A stretch of 35,734 bases of DNA from Symsagittifera roscoffensis (lineage: Eukaryota; Xenacoelomorpha; Acoela; Convolutidae). The stretch covers positions 1-35,734 of the forward strand of contig NW_026971752.1 of NCBI RefSeq assembly GCF_963678635.1. Direction: 5' to 3'. The notes beneath the pieces are model-generated. The model was not told the DNA's origin and did not search any database. It saw nothing but the letters and a program-made list of their open reading frames with translations. The position numbers were made by a program, and so were the translations under genes. This document shows, one piece after another, positions 17,436 to 28,300 of this stretch. Within the stretch, counting starts at the first letter, position 1. Each line of letters begins with the position of its first letter.

Positions 17436-19575
17436 TCTAAGAATTGCCAGCACATTCACGACACATTAACAACCCAAAAAAGCGTCGCTGTGTTTTTAAA
17501 GATGACAAAGCTGAAAAAGCATTCAATAGTCAAGATCAGACGCTAGCGGAAACTACCACTTTGTAACAACCTTTTTCGGACAAAAAAACAACACATCGAA
17601 AATCCGCTTCTGCAACGGTCTCTTACCTAGTAGAATTGATGAATGGAACAACCATGAACATCAAGATGACTTAAATAGCTACAAAATGTCCTGAACAAGA
17701 AAAAAACTTTTAGCACAAAAGATCGCATCAAAGATGAACACAAAAAAAAGACAAATGTCAGAAGTCCAAAATCAAAAAACTTAGTACTCACATGAACTTT
17801 GTGCGTACCAACAACGCATTAACAACTCGAAAAAGCGTCGTTGTGTATTTCAAAGATGTCAAAACTGAAGAAACATTCAGTAGCCAAGACCAGAATTTTG
17901 TGGAAACTACCAATTTGTGACAACTTTATTAAGACAAAAACACTACAGCGCAAATTCGCTAAAGCAACGACCACTACCACAGTAGAACTGAACAAATGAA
18001 TTAAAAAGAGCACAGCAAAATCAAAAATAGAAAAACCTGTAACGAGCAAATTCGCATCACTGATAGACACATAAAAAGACATGATTCCACAGAAAAAAAA
18101 ACGAAATCAAAAACTAAGAATTCCCAGGTACCAAAAACAGGTAAACAATGCATTATCAATCGCAAAAAGGTAGCACTGTCTTTCAGATTTATGAAAATTT
18201 AAGGAATGTCTGTTAGTCAAGACAAAAAAGAAAGAAAAACTGCCAGTTCTGTGACGACAATTTTTCTCGACAAAAATCACCACAGCACAAAATCGCTTCT
18301 GCAACGATCGCTAACCCAGTAGACCTGATTAAGACCTGATAACTCAGAAATATAAAGACCAAAATCAAAAACCTAGTACTCCCATGAACCGTTAGCAAAC
18401 CCACAACGCATTATCAACCCAAAATGTTGTCGCTGTATATTTCAAAGATGTCAAAACTGAAGAAACATTCAGTGGGCAAGATCAGAAGCTAGTGGAGACT
18501 ACCAATTTGTGACGAAATTTTTTCGGACAAAAAAACACCACAGCGCAAATCCACTTCTGCAACGATCGCTAACTCAGTAGACTTGATGAATGGAACAACA
18601 AGGTACACATCAAGTTGACTTAACTAGCCACACACTGTCCTGGAAAATGAAAAAAAATTGTACCACAAAAAATCATAACAAGGATTTATGATTGTACCAC
18701 AATTTAGGACAATTGTACCACAAAAAAAGGTCACATTTTAGAAACACGAACACCGAAATCAAAACCCAGAACTCCCATGAATTGTCAGCATACCCACAAC
18801 GCATTAACAACCCAAAAAAACGTCGCTGTGTGTTTCAAAGATGTCAAAACTGAAGAAAAAATTAGTAGTAGTTAGACCAGAAGCCAGTGGAAACTACCAA
18901 TTTTTGATAATTTTATTGAGACAAAAACACTCCAGCTCAAATTCGCTAAGCAACGACCACTACCCCTAGCAGAAATGATTAAACGAATAAAAATGACCAC
19001 ATCAAGATAATAAAATTAGCCAGACACTTTGATCAATTAATAGAAAAATTTTTAACTAGAAAAACCGCATCACTGATAGACACATAAAAAGACATGATTC
19101 TACAGAAAAAAAAATGAATTCAAAAAAAGAAAACATCAACAAGTAAATGAAAACAAGGATTGTCTGGTAGTCAAGACCAAAAAGAAAGAAAAACTGCCAG
19201 TACTCTGACGAGAATTTTACCGGACAAAAAATCACCACAGCGCAAATTTGCTTCTGCAACAATCGTTTACTCAGTAGACCTGATGAATGGAACAGCAATA
19301 AACACATCAAAACGACTTAACTAGCCACACAATGTCCTGGAAAACAAACAAAAAATGTACCACAAAAGATCGCATCAAGGAGAAAAACAACAAAGGACAT
19401 ATTTCAGAAACACAATGACCAAAATCAAAACCAAGAACTCATGAATCGTAAGCATACCCACAACGCATTAACAATCTAAAAAGCGTCGATGTGTATTTCA
19501 AAGTTGTTAAGAATGAAGAAAAATTCAGTAGCCAAGACCAGAAGCTAGTGGAGACTACCAATTTGTGATAACTTT
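17436..19575. repeat. Satellite array (copy 2, plus a further partial monomer)
   Basis: This repeats the array of 11995-14017 and then runs past the duplication edge for about 115 bases, so another partial monomer follows before the third palindrome block interrupts it near 19580. Confidence 0.78.
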
Positions 19576-19589
19576 TTTGAGACAAAAAC

Positions 19590-19825
19590 ATACCAAGATT
19601 TGAGCGGTTTATCTTAAAAAAAACGCTCAAAAACCTTTTAAATCTTGCGTGGTTTTTGAGCGTTTTTTTTAGATAAACAGCTCAAAACCGTTCAAATCTT
19701 GCGCGGCTTTTGAGCGTTTTTCTTTCAGATAAACTGCTCAAAAACCGCTCAAACCACTCAATTTGTAGCAAGATTTTGAGCGTAATTGTCCAAAAAAGCC
19801 GCTTAAACCGCTCAAATCTTGCTTC
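19590..19825. repeat. Nested TTTGAGCGG/CGCTCAAA palindrome block (copy 3, older)
   Basis: A shorter and diverged relative of the blocks at 10566 and 16007. The same words (ATTTGAGCGGTTTATC, TTGCGCGGCTTTTGAGCG, TTTGTAGCAAGATTTTGAGCG) are in the same order, and it is followed by the same minisatellite. Confidence 0.7.
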
Positions 19826-19854
19826 AACTGCATCTTAGCGTGGAGTGACCTGAA

Positions 19855-20065
19855 ATGCTTATCCTACAATTTCCATATATGATAAAATGCTTATCCTACA
19901 ACTTCCTACAGATTCATAGACTCAGAAAATTGTAAAAAAAAACTCTAGGATAAAAGTTTTTTTTTTCATATATCGAAATTGTAAGATAAGCTTTTTATCA
20001 TAAATGGAAATTGTAAAAGAAGCATTTTTGCATAGAAGGAAATTGTACGAGAAGCTTTTTTTATT
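19855..20065. repeat. ~32-bp minisatellite (copy 3, shorter)
   Basis: About four to five diverged units of the same minisatellite (TATGGAAATTGTAAGATAAG-type words), again preceded by inverted CCTACAATTTCCATAT words. Confidence 0.7.
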
Positions 20066-20500
20066 ATGGAAATGAGGCTCAATTGGCGTTTAAACTTACC
20101 TGTTTAAAAACCTGCAATCTCCGAAAAGAGAGGAGAACCAACAGAAAAATCAGAGGGTTTTTGAGGTTGGAACTTCAAACTCTTCAATATCTGTAGGCAA
20201 ATCTCATCAACTCTTGAGAGAGCAAACATTTCCTAGGCCTACTCCTAGATGGACCAAAACGATAAAGAAAATGTCTCAAACTCCAAGAAACCTGTTTTCC
20301 CGATGGAAACATTCTCCAAGCATACATACCCCAGTTGTGATCCGCAAGTCCATGCAAGTTGTGTCATCAGCATCAATTCATTTTCTATAAAAAAAGTTTA
20401 CACGTGCGAGAAAACGTAAAATATTCAACACATACGTAATTAATGTTCAATGATATGACTTCTGATCCAAATTCATATTCAAATTCATATCTTCTGATCC

Positions 20501-20657
20501 AGGAATCATATATGAGATGACTGGGTCAGAAGTCAGCCAAGCGATGGCGCTCAGAAGCAGAATACTGCACTGATTTACTATGTAAAATCGGGCACTAATG
20601 TCCTTCTCGGCGCCATCGTTGACTTCCGACCCAGTCATCTGTTATATGATTCCGATG
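20501..20657. repeat. ~160-bp near-complete palindrome (copy 3, diverged)
   Basis: An older copy with arm mismatches. The right arm has lost about five bases (CATCGTTGACTTCC against CATCGATTGGTTGACTTCC) and scattered substitutions occur, yet the two arms still pair. The minus-strand ORF 20447-20638 is a reading of this palindrome and not a gene. Confidence 0.8.
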
Positions 20658-20744
20658 GAGGCCTTAAAAATTGACATTTCTGCATAGATTGAAAAATGAC
20701 ATTAGACTAAATTACTTATTTCCGACGTCAACATCTAAGAAGCG

Positions 20745-22180
20745 CCAGCACATTCACGACACATTAACAACCCAAAAAAGCGTCGCTGTATCTTCAAAGA
20801 TGTCAAAGCTGAAAAAGCATTTAATAGCCAAGATCAGAAGCTTGCGGAAACTACCAATTTGTGACAACCTTTTTCGGACAAAAAATCACCACAGCGCAAA
20901 TCCGCTTCTGCAACAATCTCTTACCTAGTAGAACTGATGTATGGAACAACAATGAACATCAAGATGACCTAAATAGCCACACAATGTCCTAAACAAGGTA
21001 AAAACTTACCGCAGAAATCGCATCAAGGATGAACACAAAAAAGACATATTTCAGAAGTCCAAAAACAAAAATTTAAGACTCACATGAACTTTTTGCATAC
21101 CCAAAACGCATTAACAACTCAAAAAAGCGTCGCTGTGTATTTCAAAGATGTCAAAACTGAAGAAACATTCAGTGGGCAAGATCAGAAGCTAGTGGAGACT
21201 ACCAATTTGTGACGAAAATTTTTCGGACAAAAAAACACCACAGCGCAAATCCACTTCTGCAACGATCGCTAACTCAGTAGACTTGATGAATGGAACAACA
21301 ATGTACACATCAAGTTGACTTAACTAGCCACTCACTGTCCTGTAAAATGAAAAATATTGTACCACAAAAAATTGCAACAAGGATGAACACAAAAAAGTCA
21401 TATTTTAGAAACACGAACACCGAAATCAAAACCCAGAACTCCCATGAACAAGACAAGAATTTCGTGGAAACTACCAATTTGTGACAATTTTTTTGAGACA
21501 AAAACACTACAGCGCAAATTCGCTAAAGCAACGACCACTACCCCAGTGGAACTGAACAAATGAAACAAAATGAGCACAGCAAAATAATTTTATCAGCCAG
21601 ACACTGATCAAAAATGGAAAAACTTGTAACGAGAAAATTCGCATCACTGATAAACACATAAAAAGACATGATTCCACAGAAAACAATTGAAATCAAAAAA
21701 TAAGCACTCCCAGGTAACATGAACGAGCAAAAATGCATTATCAACCCCAAAAATGCAGCTCTGACTTTTAGTTTTATAAAAACTCTAGGAATGTCTTGTA
21801 GCGATAAAAACTGCATCACCGATAGACACATAAAATGACATGATTCCACAGAAAAAAAAATTGAAATCAAAAACTAAGAAATCCCAGGTACCAAAAACAG
21901 GTAAACAATGCATTATCAATCGCAAAAAGGTAGCACTGTCTTTCAAATTTATGAAAATTTAAGGAATGTCTGTTAGTCAAGACAAAAAAGAATAAAAAAT
22001 TGCCAGTACTGTGACGACAATTTTTCCGGACAAAAAAGCACCACAGCGCAAAATCGCTTCTGCAACGATCGCTAACCCAGTAGACCTGATGAAAGGAACA
22101 GCAATGAACACATCAAGATGAATTAACTAAACGCACAATGTCCTGAATAATGAAAAAAAATGTATCACAAAAGATCGCAT
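20745..22180. repeat. Satellite array (copy 3, older)
   Basis: Diverged monomers of the same family, with the AGTAGACCTGATGAATGG-like word near 20929, 21271, 21547 and 22080. The array stops sharply near 22184, where ATCGCATC joins GAGCAGAATTCCCG, the left limit of the retroelement region. Confidence 0.75.
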
Positions 22181-22189
22181 CGAGCAGAA

Positions 22190-22888
22190 TTCCCGTTTTC
22201 GCCAAGGCTCGTACGCTTTTTCTCGTCTTCGAGGTTGTTGAGATCAGGCCAGCAAAAAGCATAGTTGGTATCAGGTTTTCCTTTTCTCCTCTACTCGGTG
22301 CCGCTTGTCCATTCTCGTCGGCTAAAGAGGTCACTGCTGGGTTTTCCTTCGACCTAATCATCCTGGACTTCCCTGTTTTGCTCCCTACTTTACTTTTCAG
22401 CCTCTTCAGCCCTTTCTTGGCTCACTTAACGAGTTGCCTTTTCGTGATCGTGTATTCATCTGCGCTGTCCTCCGCGACTGACTCTGATGGTCAGACTCAG
22501 TGAGGCCCATCATTTTCCCTTGAACATTACACATAATGGGTTTATTCAACCCCACCTTTATTACGGACTGAGTCCCGCACCTACGTATCACGTCTTAAGA
22601 CTTCTCCATGAATACCACTCGGCACCAGAAGACTATCATTGTCCGTTTCAGTGCTCTTTGATGTCTTTCTCATTTCATCTCTGGCAACGTTTCCAGAGAA
22701 GATACTTACATAGTTTCGTCGATTCTGCTTCTTCTATGGTTCTTGTGAAGTGGCTTCTGTGCATCTCTCGTTCGAGAGGCCAACGCCAGTTACACTGGAA
22801 ATACTGGAGACAGGCTGACTGTTGCCTCTTTGGTAGGGGACCTCCCTACTGTCACCATCTTCACTGAAGTGATACTCAATTAAAACCC
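22190..22888 (-). pseudogene. Hydrophilic, Ser-rich coding-like tail
   Basis: The minus-strand reading from about 22868 gives FSEDGDSREVPYQRGNSQPV and a Ser/Thr/Asn-rich continuation, then open pieces to 22406. It is low in hydrophobic residues and probably a disordered tail of the preceding protein. No LTR or polypurine tract recognised. Plus-strand ORFs at 22150-22503 and 22487-22867 are antisense. Confidence 0.3.
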
Positions 22889-23330
22889 TCAGTAATTGTT
22901 TTTATTGCAATCCCTCGTTTTATCTTCCTTCCCTTCAATGGGATTGTCATCTTGATTTTCCGCATTCTCATTATTGGCATCATCTGGCTTCGGTCCCCGG
23001 TCCTTAAGGGCCCTGGTGCATATCAATACCCGAGTCCGGGAGTACCGGCACAGTCCAGTCACCTGCGTAGTAAAACACCTCATCTTTCAACAGGAATTCC
23101 ACAGACTTATCACCATGTAGAGCCCTCTCATTCACCGTCATGAAAATGAATCCTCTGTCTTCTTTGACAATTCCAACAAAAAACTTTCTCTCTCCTGGCC
23201 ATTTTAGTCTAGACCAATCATCAGCTGGTGAATACACGATGTTCCACACATTGGAGGAAACTCCGGGCTTCCTAGAGAATGGTGCCTTGATCTCCTGAAA
23301 GTCAAACCTACTGGTTATCTCTAATAGGTG
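22889..23330 (-). pseudogene. Compact unrecognised domain near the end of the element
   Basis: The frame at 23249-23004 contains WNIVYSPADDWSRLKWPG, FFVGIVKEDRGFIFMTVN and VFYYAGDWTVPVLPDSG, a beta-rich, aromatic pattern typical of a folded domain. After a frame change a hydrophilic Asn/Asp/Lys tail follows (in 23083-22889). No family recognised. Good amino-acid composition without repeats argues that it was once coding. Confidence 0.4.
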
Positions 23331-23445
23331 TGTATGCTTGCGGCCAGGTCGGAACTCGCCTCGTTTCTCGAGAACCCTTCAGTATTGGTTGCAAACTCCA
23401 AAGCTTGAAGTTTAATTGGATCTGGGAAAGATCTTCAACGCCCAT

Positions 23446-24189
23446 TCAACACTTAAATTTGTTCTTGAAATCCATCATCATCCACACAGGCTCCGATATC
23501 CCTCCAAGTAGCCTAATGTCACTGGTCAGTCCTCTCAGCTCCTTTTGTACCACCCAATTTAGCACAGAACTGATCATTACTGAGACTAGGTTGACACATC
23601 GCACTGAATGCATGTATGCTTTCACTTTCTCATCAGTGAAAACGTGCGACATCACTGATTCATGCACTACCTTGACCAGTTCTCTCAATCCAATCTCTAG
23701 AGCCAGCGGATCTATCCTCATCCTCACAGCCAGATCTGTCAGTAGAGGCATGCTGCAATACCTCTTGTACTCACTTGCCCCTATTGCGATATTATCCTCT
23801 CCTGTCAAACTCATGTTCTATTGCAGGAGATATTGGATCAAGAGTACTTTCCAATCCTTCATTTTTCGATATGAGGCGGTTTCCAACTGCCCTTTGATCT
23901 CTCAGCTTGGCCCCTGTGGCTGCTCAGGTTAGCACAGGAGAACGAAAGGGTTCCCCAATTGACCATATGTCATTGTGATTAGAGTGAGAAGCCCATCCAA
24001 CCTCAGTTCGGCTAGCGCCTGAGTGATGAGATTCGCAGGTACCTTCAAAAAGTTTCCATGGTCAATTATCACACACAGTGCCAACACGAGCCCAATCGGC
24101 AACTTCCTAATGTCTGTAACAAAGCTCGCGATCAAGTTCCTGGAGGTCCTCGGATAGCATGTGGACAAAGAGGATGGCGTCCGTCCCAC
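23446..24189 (-). pseudogene. Helix-rich unrecognised protein pieces in the 3' extension
   Basis: Two open frames (24189-23929 and 23814-23446) separated by a broken stretch. The first has FVTDIRKLPIGLVLALCVII and LITQALAELRLDGLLTLI. The second has MPLLTDLAVRMRIDPLALEI, then ELVKVVHESVMSHVF. The pattern is helical and Leu/Val rich with few charged runs, which could fit a capsid-like or membrane-associated protein, but I recognise no family. Confidence 0.35.
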
Positions 24190-24331
24190 TCACATTCCTC
24201 CCATTATCGCATCGGACAATTAATTTTGTTCGATTGGAATATCCGGTTCAATCGTAACCGGTTGTTCTAATGCATTCTGCATCAACTGCAACATCATGCC
24301 TCCAGCCAGCTCCCTTTCGCTCATTTTTTGG

Positions 24332-24541
24332 TTATTCACATACTTTTAGATTTCTTTTTTTTTGCTGCTGGGCCATCTTCTTCCACCGTGCACACTCTCG
24401 GCGAAAAATGCAGCCCTGCATTAGTGTGCAGTTTTGTCCCCCATTAGTGTGCTGTTTTGTCCAGTACCACGAGGTCTTCCCCTGATGATGTTGATCATTC
24501 GAGCCGGCTATTAATGCCACTTGTGAATTCATAATGTCCAT
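24332..24541 (-). pseudogene. Short coding-like piece with GSND motif
   Basis: An open 69-residue frame begins MDIMNSQVALIAGSNDQHHQ, a hydrophobic strand followed by GSND (24494-24505). This again recalls the SGNH block III, and a basic stretch follows. It could be a second, duplicated hydrolase-like piece or chance. Confidence 0.25.
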
Positions 24542-24559
24542 TTTGACAACTCAGTGCAC

Positions 24560-25123
24560 GCTTATCGCAATGTCTACTGCTTGTCCCCAATCCAGCTTGA
24601 CATCTGTCATGAAGATCACGCCTGGCCAAAAGAGTGACCGGGGCGTGTAGACCTAGTCCGAACTAGCCACTATCAGATACTTGGAGCTCTTGATTTCAAG
24701 GGGATCGTAGACAGCAAACGTAAAATCACCCACCTTTGTACCTCATGTCGTCCTCTTCAACGAAGTCGCTCGGGTTATTCTCTTGAAAAATGACTAGGCG
24801 AGTGGCCAGGCGGCTTGTAAAATTGCCGATACGTCTCGTGATGATTTCTCGTGCACTTTGGGAGAGGTAGTATCAACTCTCTGGCCTTCCGAGGGACGTC
24901 CGTCAGGGATCCTGGGTACAATGGTTCCATGGTGTTGTCCTGAGGCAACCAATCGAGATCCACTATTCTGGTCGTGGTGACAGAGTTGAACTGTTCTTGA
25001 TCCGACAACAGCCACTCCATGCCCAATATCCGGTATGATCCGACACCGTGGGACATTTCCATTAATCATTCTTCTAACGTCTGATCGAAAAGTCAACGTA
25101 TTCAAATTCAAACTTGCTAACAT
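24560..25123 (-). pseudogene. Unrecognised coding-like pieces in the 3' extension
   Basis: Open frames at 25123-24794 and 25062-24775 overlap and probably represent one gene with a frame change. The first begins LASLNLNTLTFRSDVRRMIN, the second contains YRILGMEWLLSDQEQFN and then a Pro/Arg-rich end. 'ILGMEWL' resembles the end of a retropepsin, but no D-T/S-G is nearby, so I do not call a second protease. About 24740-24660 has a reading FTFAVYDPLEIKSSKYLIV. Confidence 0.35.
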
Positions 25124-25367
25124 ATCAGCCGTGTAGTGTGCCCATACACTGGGATCAGGATGGTTCCAGAGCAGCTCACTGATGGATTCGATACCATCTC
25201 TAGGCGTATGATTCGCCGTTGCATTCTACGCAGGAACGGGGATCGTCGCGGACAAGTTACTCGCACTTATGCAGTCCTGAGAGCTCGTTTGATTCTGATA
25301 TTTCAGTCTTCAAGTCGGCTTTTTAACGGCTGCCTTCGAAGAGGAAGCGCTTTCCCCACCATTTCTC

Positions 25368-26023
25368 TCAATTCCGAGCAGAGGGATTAGCACCGTTCGC
25401 CCCCATAATCATATTGAGTAGATCTGACACAATGCTCCTCGCTTTACCCCTGCAGGTCAAATTGGTTTGAGCCAGGGAGTCAGTCGGAATTAGTTCCTCT
25501 CCCAGCTCTTCGATCTTCAACTGGAAGGCATCGTTGATCCACCGCCTTTCCTGTAGAGTTATAAAACAATTGCCATCTCTGGTGAGCAGAAGATGGTCAG
25601 TCATACAAAATGTGTTTTCCAGATCTATGAGTCGCAGCTCGCCTGGATTGCTCCTGACCAGATTTTGAACCATTTGATTCCATCGGGCAACGTTGATGTT
25701 CTCAAAAACAGCCACTGGTGTACCTATCTCCATATTCTGTGGGATCCTGTAGAACACCACGAGCCTCTGATTGTGTTTCGCCTTCAATTCATTCAAAATG
25801 CAGACCAACAGAAGTTGCCATCTAATCTCTTGAGTAACCGGAGCCCTTGAGATGTAGATGTCGTTAGTGCCAGCTGGTCCAGTTGTCCAGCGTTTACCAG
25901 CGTGTCCAGTTGGTCTTCATTCTGAAACTTCAAAATCTTAATCGTTTGGGCCGTGGAGTTTCCTCCAAAAGAAATAACAGTGGTCTGACAACAAAAAAAG
26001 ATCTCGATCAAATCCCTCACCAA
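25368..26023 (-). pseudogene. Probable SGNH/GDSL-hydrolase-like domain in the 3' extension
   Basis: Two overlapping minus-strand frames. Frame 1 (26023-25793) has VISFGGNSTAQ, which could be the block I 'GDS' region with Asp changed to Asn. Frame 2 is open from before 25871 to 25368 and has GTND at 25860-25871 (block III 'GxND'). It continues with a hydrophobic strand (LLLVCILNEL), LVVFYRIPQN, and ends LLTRDGNCFITLQERRWIND, like the block V 'DGxH' with Cys where His is expected. The order and the pattern of strands fit the SGNH fold; catalysis in this copy is unlikely. By family such enzymes hydrolyse ester bonds. The frame change and altered residues mark it as a pseudogene. Confidence 0.5.
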
Positions 26024-26488
26024 GCTGTCCTCATTAATCAGATGACGACTCCCTTAAGGAAACGCTGGGCTGTTGACGGCAGGGTTCCAGCTCATTCCAC
26101 TTAGACAAGCTCGGGGTGCTCCGCGGTCCCTCGCGAAAAGGAGGTGCGAACCGCAAAATTCTTTCTGATGTCTACTACTTGCGACCTCGCCGTACAATCA
26201 CAAGCAATATTCGCTCTGAGTTGCTTGAAGAGCGACCTGTGCATTAGTAAGGGTTGACCCTACCCAGCGTCCGTCCGCTGGTTTGATTGATTTCTTTCAT
26301 CGCCGCTCTATATACCTGCTCAAACATTTATTGTAATTGAGGAGCTATGTAGGTTCCTGCATGATCGGGTATGGTGTCCCTAGAACTCGATGAGGGTTGT
26401 GATGCCTGCGGAGAGGCCACGGGCTCACTGGAGACGCACAGCTCTTATGCTTTATTCCTGGATTGCGCGTCCTTCCATCCATTCGAGT

Positions 26489-26960
26489 TCATCGTCGCCA
26501 GGACCTCCGAGGAAAACTGCAGTTTGTCATATCTGATAAATTTGATGCTAGTCTGACCATGGAGCCATTCGAGCACTCGAAAATCTTCAATTCTTGCTCA
26601 TTCAGCTGTTCCAGCCCAGTTTCAATATCTTTTTCTGGTTCCGCTCGGTCTTCGATCCAGTCATGTTCTCTTTCTTCGATCATGTCTGTATCCTGTGACA
26701 ATGCTTTTCGTCCAGGCCCAATATTGAAACCACCACGTCGTCCAAAACATTTCTGTCTGTCTACGATAAAACCTTCACCATGCGGTTGTATTTTTTCTTG
26801 TTCTCCCTTTTGCCCTGTCGCGTATCCATGGTGAAGGTAAACTCAAGCTCTATACCTTTGTCAACATCGGCCTGCTCTGGGTCGTCCCAGTAGTCCTCGG
26901 CATTAGGTAAGATTTAATCATCGACCTCTCTTCGCTCAGTTAATTGCACGTTTCCTATCA
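26489..26960 (-). pseudogene. Acidic region downstream of the integrase
   Basis: An open piece at 26701-26489 has many Asp/Glu (MIEEREHDWIEDRAEPEKDI) followed by ELKIFECSNGS. It follows the integrase C-terminal region with no room for a 3' LTR, so it is likely part of a continuing polyprotein. No family recognised. Overlapping plus-strand ORFs are antisense. Confidence 0.45.
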
Positions 26961-27039
26961 CCTCAGTCCCGTTGTTCTTGTCTTTTCCGTCGTTCTTGCT
27001 TTCTCATTTACTTCGCAAACAGATCCTCTATCAAGAAGT

Positions 27040-27720
27040 CGTCCTCACGCAGATCAAATGAGGTAATGTGAGGTTTGATTTTCTAGATAATGAGCTGCGC
27101 GACCCAAAACGAACACCCTGGTGCACTTCAGTTATTTTGAATGGACCACATCTTTTTTTTTCCTGCAAACTTCTGATTGCTTTTAGACGAACCACCTCCT
27201 GGAACACCAGACATAGTCCCTCACTGATTAAGCTTTCGCGTCGGCGCTCCTCTCGCCAAATCTCCTATTCTGCCTGATTTCAACGTGCTGCGTGTTACTT
27301 CTGCACATATAAATGAGGTATTGCTGCCTCCTGATCACATCACACACGTATTTCTGCGGTGCTGTTCCCTTTGTTTGTACTCAGGATAGGAGCAAAATAA
27401 AGGGAGGGCTTTCTCCCGACCCGTTAACATCATGTGCGGGCCTCATCCCATAATGTATTGTTCACTACTATTGTACACGCCCCTTAACTGCAGCAGATGA
27501 TTATACCAGTCGTCCATGCATCGTGAGCAATCAAACCTTAGCATGGAAACTAGCGTACAATTTTGCCTCTTGACCAGGCCATTCGTCTGCGCATGATAAG
27601 TGGTCGAGTGGGCCTGCGATCGGGCGTCTATCTCTAGCTATCCAGACATTTATCAATTGGTCACAAGTCTTCTACTCTGTGTATTTTATCAAATGATCGA
27701 TCATTACAAGCACTTAATTA
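27040..27720 (-). pseudogene. Ty3/gypsy integrase core and C-terminal domain
   Basis: The minus-strand reading near 27600-27530 gives HAQTNGLVKRQNCTLVSMLR, the region around the third catalytic residue. The Glu expected after GLV is Lys here (AAG at 27569-27571). It continues with LLQLRGVYNSSEQY and HMMLTGREKALPLF, typical of gypsy integrases. Near 27180-27060 a C-terminal domain reading contains CGPFKITEVHQGVRF, resembling the 'W-x-GPF-x-I-x-x-V' motif. Stops are present (for example after YIMG). Confidence 0.72.
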
Positions 27721-27779
27721 TAGACTGTGCTCTTTGCAATTAATGACTGATTCCGTTTTAAATCCAACTTTTCAAATTG

Positions 27780-28300
27780 ATCGTCATCCTATCGTTTTGC
27801 TCAGAACTTAAACGATCCGACAGTCGGTACATGGCTTTCAAGTACGGCATCAAAACATTTAGCTGTCCGCTATCTTTTTTCAGGAGCGTCGTCCATAACG
27901 CACTATATCACACCACTTCCTGCTCTAAGGGTTTCAGAATGGTACCAACAACCGTAGCATGCGGGAGTAATCTAGTCGGAAGTTTCGCCACTGTTATCAA
28001 CTCAATTTCATCTGCGGCATCATACACTGTAGTGCCCTTATCAACGGATGTAAATCTGCCCGTGTTTGGGTCTTGATTCTTCTCTCTATCCAAGCCTCGC
28101 TGTTTCCATTATACTAGCAAGACATGCATCGCAGTATCTGACGCGTCGGAATCGGAAGTAATTTTCGACACGTTCCCTCGAATGATACATGACTCCCCGG
28201 AAATATCTCATCTCCGGATGAACAGTAAGAGCACGTCCTGTACTCATTTTTTTGCATCAGTGAACTGAATCTTCATTGCCATGCTGGGTTTCAGTTCAAC
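27780..28300 (-). pseudogene. Tether/pre-integrase region of the retroelement
   Basis: A minus-strand reading from about 28093 is open to 27908, then has one in-frame TGA, then is open again to about 27770 (YSALWTTLLKKDSGQLN and DRLSSEQNDRMTIN). Upstream, in another frame, is a Cys-rich stretch (CSYCSSGDEIFPG, then Cys residues near RCMSC) that may be a degraded zinc-binding motif. A classical H2C2 finger was not recognised. Confidence 0.4.

Larger units (their letters stand above)
14018..19459. repeat. 5.44-kb direct tandem duplication, copy 2
   Basis: This is the second copy of the unit. Its right end continues naturally into further satellite sequence (CAACGCATTAAC), while copy 1 is cut at that point. 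The ancestral state was therefore one unit followed by more satellite, and copy 1 or 2 was inserted by unequal exchange or replication slippage. Examples of differences from copy 1: a T to A change near 14517, and one that turns a TAG into TCG near 15828 and lengthens a meaningless plus-strand ORF. Confidence 0.93.

Noticed and set aside
20447-20638. 63-aa minus-strand ORF
   Set aside because: It is a translation of the 160-bp palindrome with no protein family resemblance.
22150-22867. Plus-strand ORFs of 117 and 126 aa
   Set aside because: They are antisense to the retroelement's Ser-rich tail and have no recognisable domain.
24775-25062. Second retropepsin from ILGMEWL
   Set aside because: No Asp-Thr/Ser-Gly active-site motif was found upstream, and the true protease remnant is at about 34.9 kb.
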